Assembly (NCBI GenBank): GCA_900320515.1
Contig: ONSJ01000003.1
Span: forward strand, 26,110 to 90,109
DNA from: an uncultured Methanobrevibacter sp.
GTDB lineage: Archaea > Methanobacteriota > Methanobacteria > Methanobacteriales > Methanobacteriaceae
DNA length: 64,000 nucleotides
Direction: 5' to 3'
Made by a program: the position numbers and the translations under genes
Notes under the pieces: generated by a model
The model's input: the letters and a program-made list of their open reading frames with translations, nothing else
Told to the model about the DNA's origin: nothing
Databases searched by the model: none
Shown here: piece by piece, positions 17,895 to 27,200 of the stretch
Layout of the letters: the number at the start of each line of letters is the position of its first letter
How positions within the stretch are numbered: the first letter of the stretch is position 1

Positions 17895-18308
17895 ATGGCA
17901 TTGGAAGGTGCTGAAAGAATAGATGAATTTTTAAACGAAGCGAAAGTGTTTTTCCTGGCAACAGTTGACGGAGACAAACCTAAAAACAGGCCGTTAGGCT
18001 TTCACCTTTTAAAGGACGGCAAGATCTACTTTGGCGTGGGGGATTTCAAGGACGTCTACAAGCAGATGAGAAAAAACCCATACGTTGAAATCGTCGCCCT
18101 TGTGGAAACCGATTTCTTAAGGTATTACGGAAAGGCCGTCTTTGAAGAGGACTACACACTCGGGCAAAGCATTGTTGCAGGCAACGAATTCCTTCAGGGA
18201 ATCTACAACGATGAAACCGGATTCAAGCTGGGAATCTTCCACCTTGAAGAGGCAACAGCCGAAATCCGTGACATCACCGGAAAAATCAACGAATCATACA
18301 AGTTTTAG
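17895..18308 (+). CDS. Pyridoxamine 5'-phosphate oxidase-family flavin protein
   Basis: 137 residues with the split-barrel FMN-binding fold: VFFLATVDGDKPKNRPLGFHLLKDGKIYFGVGDFKDVYKQMRKNPYVEIVAL is the typical N-terminal two-thirds, where the NRP and Y.Q...NP positions contact FMN. Family members in methanogens are FMN- or F420-dependent oxidoreductases of unknown substrate; true PNPOx activity is unlikely at this size. It is a single-gene transcript with a GAGGTGA ribosome site. Its 3' end and terminator (AGGTTT/AAACCT, 18307-18328) recur as a fragment at 18908-18964, which points to a duplication. Confidence 0.82.
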   Translation: MALEGAERIDEFLNEAKVFFLATVDGDKPKNRPLGFHLLKDGKIYFGVGDFKDVYKQMRKNPYVEIVALVETDFLRYYGKAVFEEDYTLGQSIVAGNEFLQGIYNDETGFKLGIFHLEEATAEIRDITGKINESYKF

Positions 18309-18335
18309 GTTTGGTTAACTCTAAACCTTTAATCA

Positions 18336-18620
18336 TCACCCATTTCCATTTTTAGACTTGTTCCATCTTCCAACGAAAACATCGAAATTATGTTTCATCG
18401 GAGGATACCCATTTTTTCGGTCTCTCTCAACAGCTTTTCTACCTCTTTCAAGCATTTCCTCCCTTGTGTATTTAGGAGGCACATAATAGTCATCACAAAA
18501 CAGACCTCTCCTGATATAGCGATCTATTAGCTCATCAATTGAGATGTTTAACTTATTTGATTTCTCCCCCAGTTTTGCCTCTATTATCTCATCACCAATA
18601 ATAATTTCATTATCAGACAT
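18336..18620 (-). CDS. Hypothetical 94-residue antitoxin-like protein
   Basis: 94 residues, charged and soluble. The N-terminal half (EIIIGDEIIEAKLGEKSNKLNISIDELIDRYIRRGLF) has the strand-helix-helix look of a ribbon-helix-helix or antitoxin N-terminus. The C-terminal half is basic (REEMLERGRKAVERDRKNGYPPMKHNFDVFVGRWNK). No toxin partner is adjacent. It lies convergent to the PNPOx-like gene, between the two copies of that gene's 3' end, so it may have arrived with the rearrangement. The family is not recognised. Confidence 0.55.
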   Translation of the reverse strand: MSDNEIIIGDEIIEAKLGEKSNKLNISIDELIDRYIRRGLFCDDYYVPPKYTREEMLERGRKAVERDRKNGYPPMKHNFDVFVGRWNKSKNGNG

Positions 18621-18888
18621 TAAAACACCTCATGAAAACATTAAAAGCACCGATTCAATTGGAATAATCTAATTTCAATGGATTTCATCAAAATTAAATA
18701 CAATTGAAATTATACCCAAATATCCAATAATTTCTTAAATCATATTATGTTTTAATAGTATATAAAGTTAATGAAATGCAAAAAAAATAAATAAAGACCA
18801 TAATTATCTTAAAATAGTTAATTTGAGTTAAAATAACTTATTTAAATAAAATAAATCAAAAAAAGTTATTGTTCAAGTGTAATATAAT

Positions 18889-18980
18889 ATGATAGAAAAA
18901 ATAATCCTCATCACCGGAAAAATAAACGAATCATACGAATTTTAGGTTTGGTTAACTCTAAACCCTATTTTTTTAGATAA
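18889..18980 (+). pseudogene. Duplicated 3' end and terminator of the PNPOx-like gene
   Basis: Positions 18908-18964 repeat 18275-18331 with few changes: codons for ITGKINESY(E/K)F, the stop codon, and the inverted repeat AGGTTT/AAACC(C)T, here followed by a run of seven T. Only the last 11 codons of the paralogue remain. The rest of 18621-18888 is AT-rich spacer with no gene. It ends just before the TetR promoter. Confidence 0.7.
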
Positions 18981-19012
18981 ATATAAATGTTTAACAATTG
19001 ATATAATTTATT

Positions 19013-19612
19013 ATGAAGATTGAACTTGACAACACCGAGGAGAAAATCGTAAGGGCAGCATTTGACATCATTCAAAAGGAAGGCCTCACAAAGGCCACAA
19101 CCAAAAGAATTGCCGCAGAAGCGGGCGTGAATGAGGTTACAGTATTCAGGAAGTTCAAAAACAAGAACAATCTCGTTGAAATCACAAAGGCGTACCATTT
19201 CCAGATACTCATTGGCAAGCTGGAGGAGATTTTCGACTTTAGAGAGGATGAGGAAACCGACGAGTATCTCAGAAGCAATTTCACAGAACTCATCAACCTT
19301 CCCGAAGAGGATTTCAGCATCATCAAGGTGGCTCTTGAGGACGTGAGGGCAGTCTCCGACAAGAAGCTTTTGATTGCACAGATTACAGATGCAATACTGG
19401 ACAAGTTTGAGGAGTTCTTCACCCTTCAGATCGAGGAGGGAAGAATCAGGAAAGTCAACCCGAGAGTATTGGGCACACTCTGTTACAGCATAACCTTCCA
19501 GTCACTTGTCCTGTGGAAGATATACAGCGAAAGCATTGAGTTGGACGGAATAGACTATTCCACCGAATTTCTGGACATACTCAACAATGGAATCCGGATT
19601 GGGGATGCTTAA
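19013..19612 (+). CDS. TetR/AcrR-family transcriptional regulator
   Basis: 199 residues. The N-terminal helix-turn-helix (KIVRAAFDIIQKEGLTKATTKRIAAEAGVNEVTVFRKFKNKNNLVEIT, about residues 8-56) is a clear TetR DNA-binding domain, with the phenylalanine in place of tyrosine in the recognition turn. The C-terminal part is a helical ligand-binding and dimerisation domain ending in a typical RISV-like tail. It starts at ATG 19013 with a TATA-like AAATATAAATG (18978-18988) about 25 bp upstream, so the mRNA leader is very short. No divergent transporter gene is adjacent, so the regulated gene is unknown. Confidence 0.88.
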   Translation: MKIELDNTEEKIVRAAFDIIQKEGLTKATTKRIAAEAGVNEVTVFRKFKNKNNLVEITKAYHFQILIGKLEEIFDFREDEETDEYLRSNFTELINLPEEDFSIIKVALEDVRAVSDKKLLIAQITDAILDKFEEFFTLQIEEGRIRKVNPRVLGTLCYSITFQSLVLWKIYSESIELDGIDYSTEFLDILNNGIRIGDA

Positions 19613-19635
19613 GCTTTCTCACCTGTCCGATTCAT

Positions 19636-19775
19636 AAAGTCACCATTAAAAAGAAAATCTTGAAAAAATTGAAAGTAGGCAAAAAAGTCAAATATCAAGC
19701 AAAATATGGTAATTTAATAGTTAAAAAAACAGTTAAGGTTAAAAAAATAGGGGTTTTTGTCCCTTATTTTTTTAT
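19636..19775 (+). pseudogene. Fragment of an adhesin C-terminus with its terminator
   Basis: Translation of this stretch reads KVTIKKKILKKLKVGKKVKYQAKYGNLIVKKTVKVKK, nearly the same as the last about 35 residues of the adhesin at 59904-62993. The terminator-like AATAGGGG/CCCTTATTTTTTT follows. Everything upstream of this end is missing, and the normal stop codon is shifted out of frame. The remaining 19776-20031 is AT-rich with no gene. Confidence 0.75.
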
Positions 19776-20031
19776 ATTCATTTTTCAACCATATCTGCAG
19801 GACTATAAATCTCTTTGAACCATAATTATTATGTATTTTTAGGTATATAAGACTAACTTTTTAAATTTTTTAATATTTTAGTTTTATAATACTAACTTTT
19901 GTTAATTTGTCATGAAGTTAGGTTTGTATGTCAGACGTTATTTTTCATTTTTCACACTGGAATCGATAAGATTATTAATTACAGTTTATCTGCCAATAGA
20001 AAATTAAATAGTTTAACCAGATTTGGAAAAA

Positions 20032-20286
20032 CTATTGGTATACTTTTGAGCGGTCTTCAATACGTCCAATATATATGCAATTGTTTTCTACTCTAAAACA
20101 GATTCTATAATTTCCTTTTCTTGCTCTTTTGTATTTTGGATATTTTTTTACTTTTTTATAGTTAGTGTCTTCTGGATTGTTTATTATTTCTTCTAATTTT
20201 TCACGGATTATTTTGTAAGCTATTGGATTTTTCTTTTTATAGTATTTCAATTGTTTTAAAGCAGAACGTTTAAATTCAAGTTCCAT
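20032..20286 (-). CDS. RelE/ParE-family toxin
   Basis: 84 residues from ATG 20286; an ATG at 20295 overlapping the antitoxin stop is an alternative. The pattern LEFKRSALKQLKYYKKKNPIAYKIIREKLEEIINNPE...VKKYPKYKRARKGNYRICFRVENNCIYIGRIEDRSKVYQ matches the RelE/ParE fold: two N-terminal helices, then strands carrying K.R.G.YRI.F and the C-terminal .R..VY. The conserved basic residues and terminal tyrosine fit a ribosome-dependent mRNA nuclease of the RelE type. It is co-transcribed with the antitoxin gene directly upstream. Confidence 0.85.
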   Translation of the reverse strand: MELEFKRSALKQLKYYKKKNPIAYKIIREKLEEIINNPEDTNYKKVKKYPKYKRARKGNYRICFRVENNCIYIGRIEDRSKVYQ

Positions 20287-20287
20287 A

Positions 20288-20509
20288 TTAATCATCTAGA
20301 TATGCATCAAGTTCGTCTAATGAAGAAAAGTGAACTCCTTCACCATTTGCAAATTCTTTATCTGCTTCAATTAAGTCTTTAATCTCCTGATATTCTTCAT
20401 AATCATCTAATACTTTAGAGATAATGTCATTGAAAGAATCATTCTTATGTCCAATGTCTGCTAATCTTTCATGATTAAATAAACTGACTCTGATAGATTT
20501 TGTTTCCAT
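20288..20509 (-). CDS. Antitoxin paired with the RelE-like toxin
   Basis: 73 residues, acidic C-terminus. The N-terminal half, TKSIRVSLFNHERLADIGHKNDSFNDIISKVLDDYEEY, fits the small archaeal antitoxin family with a ribbon-helix-helix-like start (I.V....H..L......SF.DII..LL). The C-terminal half (ADKEFANGEGVHFSSLDELDAYLDD) would wrap and neutralise the toxin. It comes first in the operon, as usual for type II systems, and its promoter contains a 24-bp imperfect palindrome suited to autoregulation. Confidence 0.82.
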   Translation of the reverse strand: METKSIRVSLFNHERLADIGHKNDSFNDIISKVLDDYEEYQEIKDLIEADKEFANGEGVHFSSLDELDAYLDD

Positions 20510-20553
20510 TTATACATCACCAATAATATATTTTGTAGTTTTAAGTATATATA

Positions 20554-20577
20554 GTTTACAAGGTATACCTTGTATAC
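20554..20577 (-). promoter_or_regulatory. Operator of the toxin-antitoxin operon
   Basis: A perfect 16-bp palindrome, ACAAGGTATACCTTGT (20558-20573), extends to 24 bp with one mismatch. It abuts the minus-strand TATA box CTATATATACTT (about 20553-20542), 35 bp before the antitoxin ATG. The position suits repression by the antitoxin-toxin complex. Confidence 0.65.
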
Positions 20578-20708
20578 ATAATCAACAATATTGCTCAATT
20601 TTATATTTTTTTTGTATATGGCAAAAAATATTAATATCAGTTTATGTGCCTATTGTTTTTTAAATCGTTATATATTTATATATTCTTTTATAGACTTTTA
20701 AGCAGGAA

Positions 20709-20763
20709 TTGAATGTTTTAACTGGAAAAATCGTCTTTTAGATTGTTTGTATAGAATAAAACA
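20709..20763 (+). promoter_or_regulatory. Conserved leader element of beta-helix adhesin genes, copy A
   Basis: Left block TTGAATGTTTTAA at 20709-20721. Right block GATTGTTTGT...AATAAAACA at 20741-20763. TGTTTTA and TAAAACA are complementary, and the blocks start 33 bp apart. TATA-like TTATATATTTATATATT lies at 20669-20685, so the element should be at the 5' end of the mRNA. The same element precedes four other adhesin genes. Confidence 0.65.
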
Positions 20764-20814
20764 AGATTCTTGAAAAAAATATTTATCATGATAAAAAAAG
20801 GGAGAATGGAATCA

Positions 20815-22923
20815 ATGAAATACAAAAAAAGCATAATCGTATTATTGCTTGCTATTTTTCTATTCAGCATAACTACTGTTTGTGCAAGTGAAATAGATAC
20901 TCCAATAGCCAGTGAGGATACAAATCAAATTGAATTATCCGTAAATGATGAAATGTCTATGGATAATCGGCAAACAAGTGAAGAAAAATTAGAATTGGGT
21001 GTTGATGATGAAAGTTTAAGTGAAAAAACCGATACGGACATATTGGATGATTCACCGGCAACATATTCTGATTTGGCTGTAGAGATCAATAATCCCGGAA
21101 ATGTCATATTAACACATAAGAACTATACTTATGATGATGGTGCTGGAGCCATTGAAATTAATGAGGAAAATAAGGTCATTGACGGTAACGGTGCAGTCAT
21201 TGACATGGCAGGATCAGCAATCCGTGCATTTACAGTATCCTCTTCCGGAGTAACAATTAAAAACCTAACCATTAAAAACGCCAACTTTAGCGGAACCGGC
21301 GGTGCAGTCTTCTTTAAACTTTCAGGCACAGTGTTAAACTGTAATTTCACAAACAACTCAGCCAGCAATGGAGGCGCCATTCGCACAAACACTATGGGTT
21401 ACGGCAAGTTAATCGGATGCAGCTTTACCGACAATTCTGCCTTTAATGGAGGCGCAGTCAACATGTATGCCGGCACTATTGAAAAATGCAGTTTTACAGG
21501 AAACACTGCAACAAACGTAGGAGGAGCAGTTGTAATTTCTGAAGGAGGAAGCCTTACAGATTGCAGTTTCACAGGAAACACCGCTTTGGAAGGCGGTGCC
21601 CTCAACATATATACAGGCAATATTGAAAACTGCAATTTCACAGGAAACAATGCAACCAAGGGTTCTGCAATTAAATTAAACGGCGGTTCAGACACCATCA
21701 TTTCCCATTCCCTCTTTTTAAACAACAGGGCAGATGCAAGTGCCGATGATCCCTTAAATGTAACTGTAAAGGGAAACACAATTGAAATCACCTTTATGGG
21801 CCAGAACAACCTTTTAAATGCAATACGTTCCAATAACGGCATTAACTTTACCGATGTGACCTATTGGGGAAGTGAGGGAATTTCCAATACCGGTGCCGAT
21901 TCCATTATCCTATCTCCGTTAAATTATGAGGCCGGCCAGAGCATAAGCGTCATCGGAGTTGTCAACGGCAACATCATTAAGACATGCAAGCCCACAGATG
22001 AAAACGGAAAAATCATTCTGGAAAACATGAGCAATTATTATCTTGTCATTCGCCATGACACCGATTCCTACTACACTGAAGCTGAAAAGACAATCGCAAA
22101 CATGAAATGCTATGTAAACATCACATCCCAGACAACAAACGACAGGACTGTAAACATCACAGCAAAATCCAACATCTACAGCGAGGTCATGCCCGGCGGA
22201 CTGATGTTCTGCCTGCCTAAAATGAACGTTACCGCAGAATATGCCGGCAACGGAACCTGGTGGACAGCATACATATTTAGAGATTATGCAACCTATGAAA
22301 TCACCGGATTTTATGTCGGACTGGACAATGTGACCGTCGGCAATGCAACCATAACCGTAAATAAGGTCAATACCATATTGACTGCAGATGCGGTTACCGC
22401 AACCTACAACATAAACAGGGATTTGGTTATTACATTAAAGGACGCCAACGGAAACGCTATAAGCAGTGCAAAATTGATTGTTAATTTGAAAGGAGTTAGA
22501 GAATATATCACCGATGCCAACGGCCAGATAAAAGTTTCAACAGCCGGATTGACCCCTAAAACCTATACCGCCAAAATCACTTTTGCGGGAAATGAAAACT
22601 GCCTTGGATCTTCAGCCAACGTAAATGTAATCATCAAGAAGGCAGCCCTAAAGATAATCGCCAAAAAGAAAACATTCCGGAAAGCCAAAAAGGTCAAAAA
22701 ATACACAGTAACACTAAAAGCCAACAGCAAAGCACTGGCAAAAGTAAAACTCACCTTAAAAGTCAAGGGCAAAACCTACAAGGCAAAAACCAACGCCAAA
22801 GGTAAAGCAACCTTTAAAATCAAAAACCTTAAGAAAAAGGGCAAATACACAGCCAAAGTCACCTTCAAGGGCAACAAGTACTACAAGAAGGCAAGCAAAA
22901 AAGTTAAAATCACTATAAAGTAA
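20815..22923 (+). CDS. Adhesin-like protein with parallel beta-helix repeats
   Basis: 702 residues from ATG 20815 (MKYKKSIIVLLLAIFLFSITTVCAS), behind GGGAG. The frame is open from a TTG at 20770, but that would bury the signal peptide. After the signal and an acidic linker comes a right-handed beta-helix (about residues 75-340) with INGNG/VIDGNG entry and rungs of the form NCNFTNN.A..GGA..., as in polymorphic outer-membrane-type repeats. A mixed domain with NVTSQTTN.(R/K)TVNITAKSNI and GNGTWW follows, then a Big_1-like Ig unit, then the basic tail ending KVKITIK. Its DNA is more G/C-rich in codon third positions than the next three paralogues. It ends in a perfect AAGTGTT/AACACTT hairpin. Confidence 0.85.
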   Translation: MKYKKSIIVLLLAIFLFSITTVCASEIDTPIASEDTNQIELSVNDEMSMDNRQTSEEKLELGVDDESLSEKTDTDILDDSPATYSDLAVEINNPGNVILTHKNYTYDDGAGAIEINEENKVIDGNGAVIDMAGSAIRAFTVSSSGVTIKNLTIKNANFSGTGGAVFFKLSGTVLNCNFTNNSASNGGAIRTNTMGYGKLIGCSFTDNSAFNGGAVNMYAGTIEKCSFTGNTATNVGGAVVISEGGSLTDCSFTGNTALEGGALNIYTGNIENCNFTGNNATKGSAIKLNGGSDTIISHSLFLNNRADASADDPLNVTVKGNTIEITFMGQNNLLNAIRSNNGINFTDVTYWGSEGISNTGADSIILSPLNYEAGQSISVIGVVNGNIIKTCKPTDENGKIILENMSNYYLVIRHDTDSYYTEAEKTIANMKCYVNITSQTTNDRTVNITAKSNIYSEVMPGGLMFCLPKMNVTAEYAGNGTWWTAYIFRDYATYEITGFYVGLDNVTVGNATITVNKVNTILTADAVTATYNINRDLVITLKDANGNAISSAKLIVNLKGVREYITDANGQIKVSTAGLTPKTYTAKITFAGNENCLGSSANVNVIIKKAALKIIAKKKTFRKAKKVKKYTVTLKANSKALAKVKLTLKVKGKTYKAKTNAKGKATFKIKNLKKKGKYTAKVTFKGNKYYKKASKKVKITIK

Positions 22924-22940
22924 GTGTTTCACCAACACTT
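22922..22940 (+). terminator. Hairpin after adhesin A
   Basis: AAGTGTT/AACACTT, 7 bp perfect with a 5-nt loop, starting in the stop codon and followed by a T-rich stretch (GCTTATTTTAATC). Confidence 0.6.
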
Positions 22941-23133
22941 GCTTATTTTAATCTTTTTTCACACCGCATTATCGATAAATATCAGTTTATAGGCTAATTT
23001 TTTACTATTATACGGTTTAACTTGTAAATAGGTTTTCTTAATTGCAGAAAAAAGTTGAGACATAAATAATTATAAAAAACTATCTGTTAAATAATTCAAA
23101 CAATTTCATTAAAAAAAGAAAAATTTACTGAAT

Positions 23134-23517
23134 TTAAGCAGTTGCAAATTCAGTTTCCATAGAAGGTATATTTGAATAGTTGCTGGTAAATGATTCTAAA
23201 ACAGGAGTCTGTTCGCTATTGTGTAACATAACCTTAAAGTTAGCACATACACATATGGATTTATCATCCACTGAAACACTCATTTTAAAATCAATTAAAT
23301 TCTTCAAACTATATTTTGGAACATTTAGTCTTTTGGAAGCATCAAGAATCTCTAAAGACACTGGAACATTATCTTCATCAAAATCCAACAAAACCCCTTC
23401 ATCCATTTCAACAGTCTTATCATATTTAAATGGTCTGGTAACTTTAATTGCCAAAACATCATATGCATAATCATATCTGTAATCCACTTCAAAAGAATTA
23501 TCTGCGTTTCCTTTCAT
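23134..23517 (-). CDS. DUF2283-family protein, probable antitoxin
   Basis: 127 residues from ATG 23517 (MKGNADNSFEV). VDYRYDYAYDVLAIKV...EMDEGVLLDFDEDNVPVSLEILDASKRL matches DUF2283, a small beta-rich family found beside toxin-like genes. The residues after about 60 form an extension with a DFKMSVSVDDKSICVCANFKVML strand pair. The start overlaps the end of the upstream gene (23498-23830) by 20 bp, so both are one transcript. Toxin-first order resembles HigBA. The antitoxin role is inferred from pairing only. Confidence 0.7.
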   Translation of the reverse strand: MKGNADNSFEVDYRYDYAYDVLAIKVTRPFKYDKTVEMDEGVLLDFDEDNVPVSLEILDASKRLNVPKYSLKNLIDFKMSVSVDDKSICVCANFKVMLHNSEQTPVLESFTSNYSNIPSMETEFATA

Positions 23518-23830
23518 GTTCTCTCCTCTTCTTTTCTTCTGGATAAACAGTGATGACACTTACATTTTCATCATCACTAATTTCAATAATCACATACAAA
23601 TCCATTGTCGGCTTTGTTTCATGCGGATATATTAGCTTAAAACGATTATAATAGGTTTTAGAAATCGATAATGGAATCTTATTAATTAGACAATCTACAG
23701 TGTAATTAATTTTAAAATCTCTTTCTAACCAGCGTTCTTCCACATGAGGAATGATTTTTAAGTTATCGGGGTCTTGTGATTTTAAAATTTCTCGAGCTTC
23801 ATCGATATTATAATCTCGCACGAAAATCAC
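23498..23830 (-). CDS. Toxin-like small protein (DUF4258-like)
   Basis: 110 residues. The core IIPHVEERWLERDFKINYTVDCLINKIPLSISKTYYNRFKLIYPHETKPTMDLYVIIEISDDENVSVITVYPEEKKRR has the H..ER..ER pattern and final strand VI.VY of BrnT/DUF4258-type RNase-fold toxins. The C-terminus is strongly basic. First gene of a two-gene unit with the DUF2283 protein, overlapping by 20 bp. ATG 23830 with no strong ribosome site, and an AT-rich promoter. Family assignment is moderate. Confidence 0.62.
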   Translation of the reverse strand: MIFVRDYNIDEAREILKSQDPDNLKIIPHVEERWLERDFKINYTVDCLINKIPLSISKTYYNRFKLIYPHETKPTMDLYVIIEISDDENVSVITVYPEEKKRREHERKRR

Positions 23831-24143
23831 ATACCATAAAATCTAATTAATAATTATAATCCAATTCTTATTTAATACTTTCTAATGCCTTAAATAAATA
23901 TTGATTTCTTCTTGTTAAATTTTGTTTTGAAGTTTATGATTAATGGATATAAGATGAAAAGAACATTCTCCTAAATTCGATATTTTTACTGAAATATAAT
24001 GCAGATTCATTGGGAATTGAGATTAGTAGTTATATTGATGATATTGTAAAATGAGATCAATTGAATTCAGTTTTTTCTAATGTTTATTATTTTTTCACAA
24101 TCAAGTAGTTAGACTTATTAATATCAGTTTATAAACTCTTAAC
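23831..24143. other. Intergenic region, no intact gene
   Basis: AT-rich. One stretch (about 23966-24053) can be read as a short unsupported peptide ending YNADSLGIEISSYIDDIVK, perhaps a remnant. An AATATCAGTTTATA sequence near 24120 also occurs near 20636 and 22980. Confidence 0.3.
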
Positions 24144-24203
24144 TAATGAATGAAAATTTTAAACTCAAAAACACCTTGAAAATTGTTTGTTTAGAATAAA
24201 ACA
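24144..24203 (+). promoter_or_regulatory. Conserved leader element of beta-helix adhesin genes, copy B
   Basis: Right block AATTGTTTGTTTAGAATAAAACA is intact at 24181-24203. The left block (24144-24160, TGAATGAAAATTTTAAA) is the most degenerate of the five. ATG follows 40 bp later. Confidence 0.55.
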
Positions 24204-24242
24204 TTATTTTTAAAAATATTTATCTTAAAAAATGGAGGAAGC

Positions 24243-27200
24243 ATGAAGTACAAAAAAAGCATAATCATAATAATGTTAACTATTTTTATATTTGCAATTG
24301 CATCAGCAAGCGCAAGTGACGTGAATGAAACGGCAATAGCTAGTGAAGATACAACCGCAATAGAATTATCTCAAAGCGATGATATAACCGTAACAGATGA
24401 AACTCAAAAAACAATCCAAACAAATGACACTGAAATACTAACTGCAAGTGATGAGGAAACCACAGCTACTCAAAATAATCCGGATACATTAAGTCTTGAA
24501 GAAAAGACATACGCAGATTTATCCAATGCCATTGGCTCTGGAGGAGATATAAATTTACAACCGGCTAATTACAAATATAATGGAGAAAGTGACACCATTA
24601 CAATCACAACTCCAGGTATTATCAACGGTAACGGCGCAATAATAGACATGGCAGGATCAACAATCCATGCATTCAACGTACAGACTTCCGGAGTAACATT
24701 TAAAAATCTAACTATTAAAAACGCTAACTATAATGGTGATGGTGGAGCAATTTACTTTAGTAGCTCTGCTAGTTCTGGTACTGTTGAAAATTGTAATTTC
24801 ACTAACAACTCTGCTAAGTATGGTGGTGCTATCGACTTTGAAGGTTCTGGTACTGTATCAAATTGTAATTTTACTAATAACCAAGCATCATATGAGGGCG
24901 GTGCTATCTGGATGATTTCTGGTACTGTAACAAATTGTAATTTTACTGATAACTCTGCAACAACATATCAAGGAGGAGCTATAAGAATGTATTCTGGTAC
25001 TGTAACAAATTGTAATTTTACTAATAACCAAGCAACAACCAAAGGTGGTGCAATTTGGTTTGGTAGCAATGGTAATGTAACAAATTGTAATTTCACTGGC
25101 AATAATGCAACTACCGGTTCTGCAATTTACTTCTACAGTACTTCAGCTACTAAAACTGTTTCCAATTCTATTTTCTTAAACAATAGGGCAAATGCAGGAG
25201 CTTTAGATGTAGTTAAAAATGATAATAATATTACAATCACATTCACAGGTCAGAATAATCTTTTAAATGCAATTTATTCTAGAGAGGATGCTGAAGTTGC
25301 TTTTTACAATGTGACATATTGGGGAGCAGATGGAATTACAACAGTCAGTGCTAAATTGTCCGGATCCAATAAGGAAGAGGGTCAAAACATCACTGTTAAA
25401 GGTGTTGTTAATGGAAAGATTATAGATAAAATTAACGGCACTGACGAAAACGGTGAAATAGTTTTAGATGATGCTGGTGATTATTGGATTATCGTTAGCC
25501 ATAAAGGTGATTTATACTACACAGAAATTGCTGAAACATTATTCACAAACATGAAATTATATGCAAATGTGACTTCTCTTACAACCAACAACAAGACTGT
25601 TAACATCACTGCAAAATCAAATATTTTCAGTGAAGTTATGCCAGGTAAATTACTATTTATCTTGCCAAACGGTGAAAATATTACTGCAAATTATGCAGGT
25701 AACGGAACCTGGTGGGCAGTACACACATTTGATGATTATATAGATTATCAGGTGAACGCATCATATGTCGGATTAAGCAATGTAATTATCAGCAATGCCA
25801 CCATAAGCATCACTAGGGCCAATTCAACTGTTAATGTCAGTGATGTTGTTTTGAATTATGGTGAAGCCAAAAATGTCACTGTTACAGCCGAAGGCGCAAC
25901 TGGAATCACAGCTAAAATTAACGATACCAACGTTACTGTTGTCAATAATTTTACAATTCCAATTTCAGGCTTGGCTGCAGGCAACTACACATTAACAGTA
26001 ACCACAATAGCTGATGAGGACCATAACCCTGTAACTAAAACAGTCAAAATCACTGTAAACAAGGCGCATACTGAAATTCTCATAGTCAATGAAACCATTG
26101 ATTTGAAAGTCGGTGATGAAACTATTGTTGCTACTTTGACTCCTGCTGATGCAGGCAATGTTACTTTTACATCAAGTAATGTTTCTGTTGTTGATTTTGA
26201 TGATGAAGGCAATGTTATTGCTCAAGGTAAAGGCCAGGCAATCATCACTGTTTCCTTTGCAGGTAATAATAATTATGCGCCAGCCGAAAACAAGACAATC
26301 ACCGTAACTGTTAGCTTGAATGATGCAAGCGTCACTGTTGATAAGGATGCTTTGGATTTGAAAATTTATGAAACATATGCAATTAATGCCACTAAACATC
26401 CTGATACAATATTGCTTGATATCACTTACACATCCAGCAATAGCTCTGTTGCCACTGTAGATGAAAAAGGAATCGTCACTGCTGTCGGCGTAGGCAGTGC
26501 AGTCATCACTGTTGAAGTCGGGGATGATGAAATCTATGCTAAAAATTCAACAACAGTCAAGGTTACCGTAAGCAAAGTTCCAACAGAAATTGCCGCAGAC
26601 CCAATCGCTGCAACATACAATGCCAATAAGGATTTGGTGATTACATTAAAAGACAGTAATGGAAATCCAATTGGTGGCTTAAACATCACCGTTGATTTGA
26701 ACGGCACTAAAAACTACACAACAGACACTAACGGCCAGGTCAAGATATCCACCAAAGGACTGGCTGCAAACATATATGATGTCCTGATAAGCTTCAACGG
26801 CACTGATAATTACCTGAACTCATCAAATACAACAACTGTAAGCATCTACAAGGAATCAAGCAGAGTTGATACCAAACCACTGACAACAGACTATAACGTG
26901 CACAAATACCTGGTTGTCGGCCTCAAGGACAATGAGGGAAATCCTATCAGAAACGCCGATGCATCTATAGAAATCCACGGCGTCACCTACAAGTGCAGAA
27001 GCGACGATGCGGGAGATGCAAGACTGATCATCAGACTGAATCCCGGCACTTATACCGCCAAAATCACCTTCGACAATGTCAACTACACAGGATTTACACA
27101 ATACGTCACAGTAATCGTCAAAAAGCTAACACCAAAACTGACCGCCAAAAAGAAAACATTCAAGAAATCCAAAAAGGTCAAAAAATACACAGTAACACTA

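Noticed and set aside
20770..20814. Earlier TTG start for adhesin A
   Set aside because: It would add 15 basic residues before a complete signal peptide, and lies upstream of the GGGAG ribosome site.
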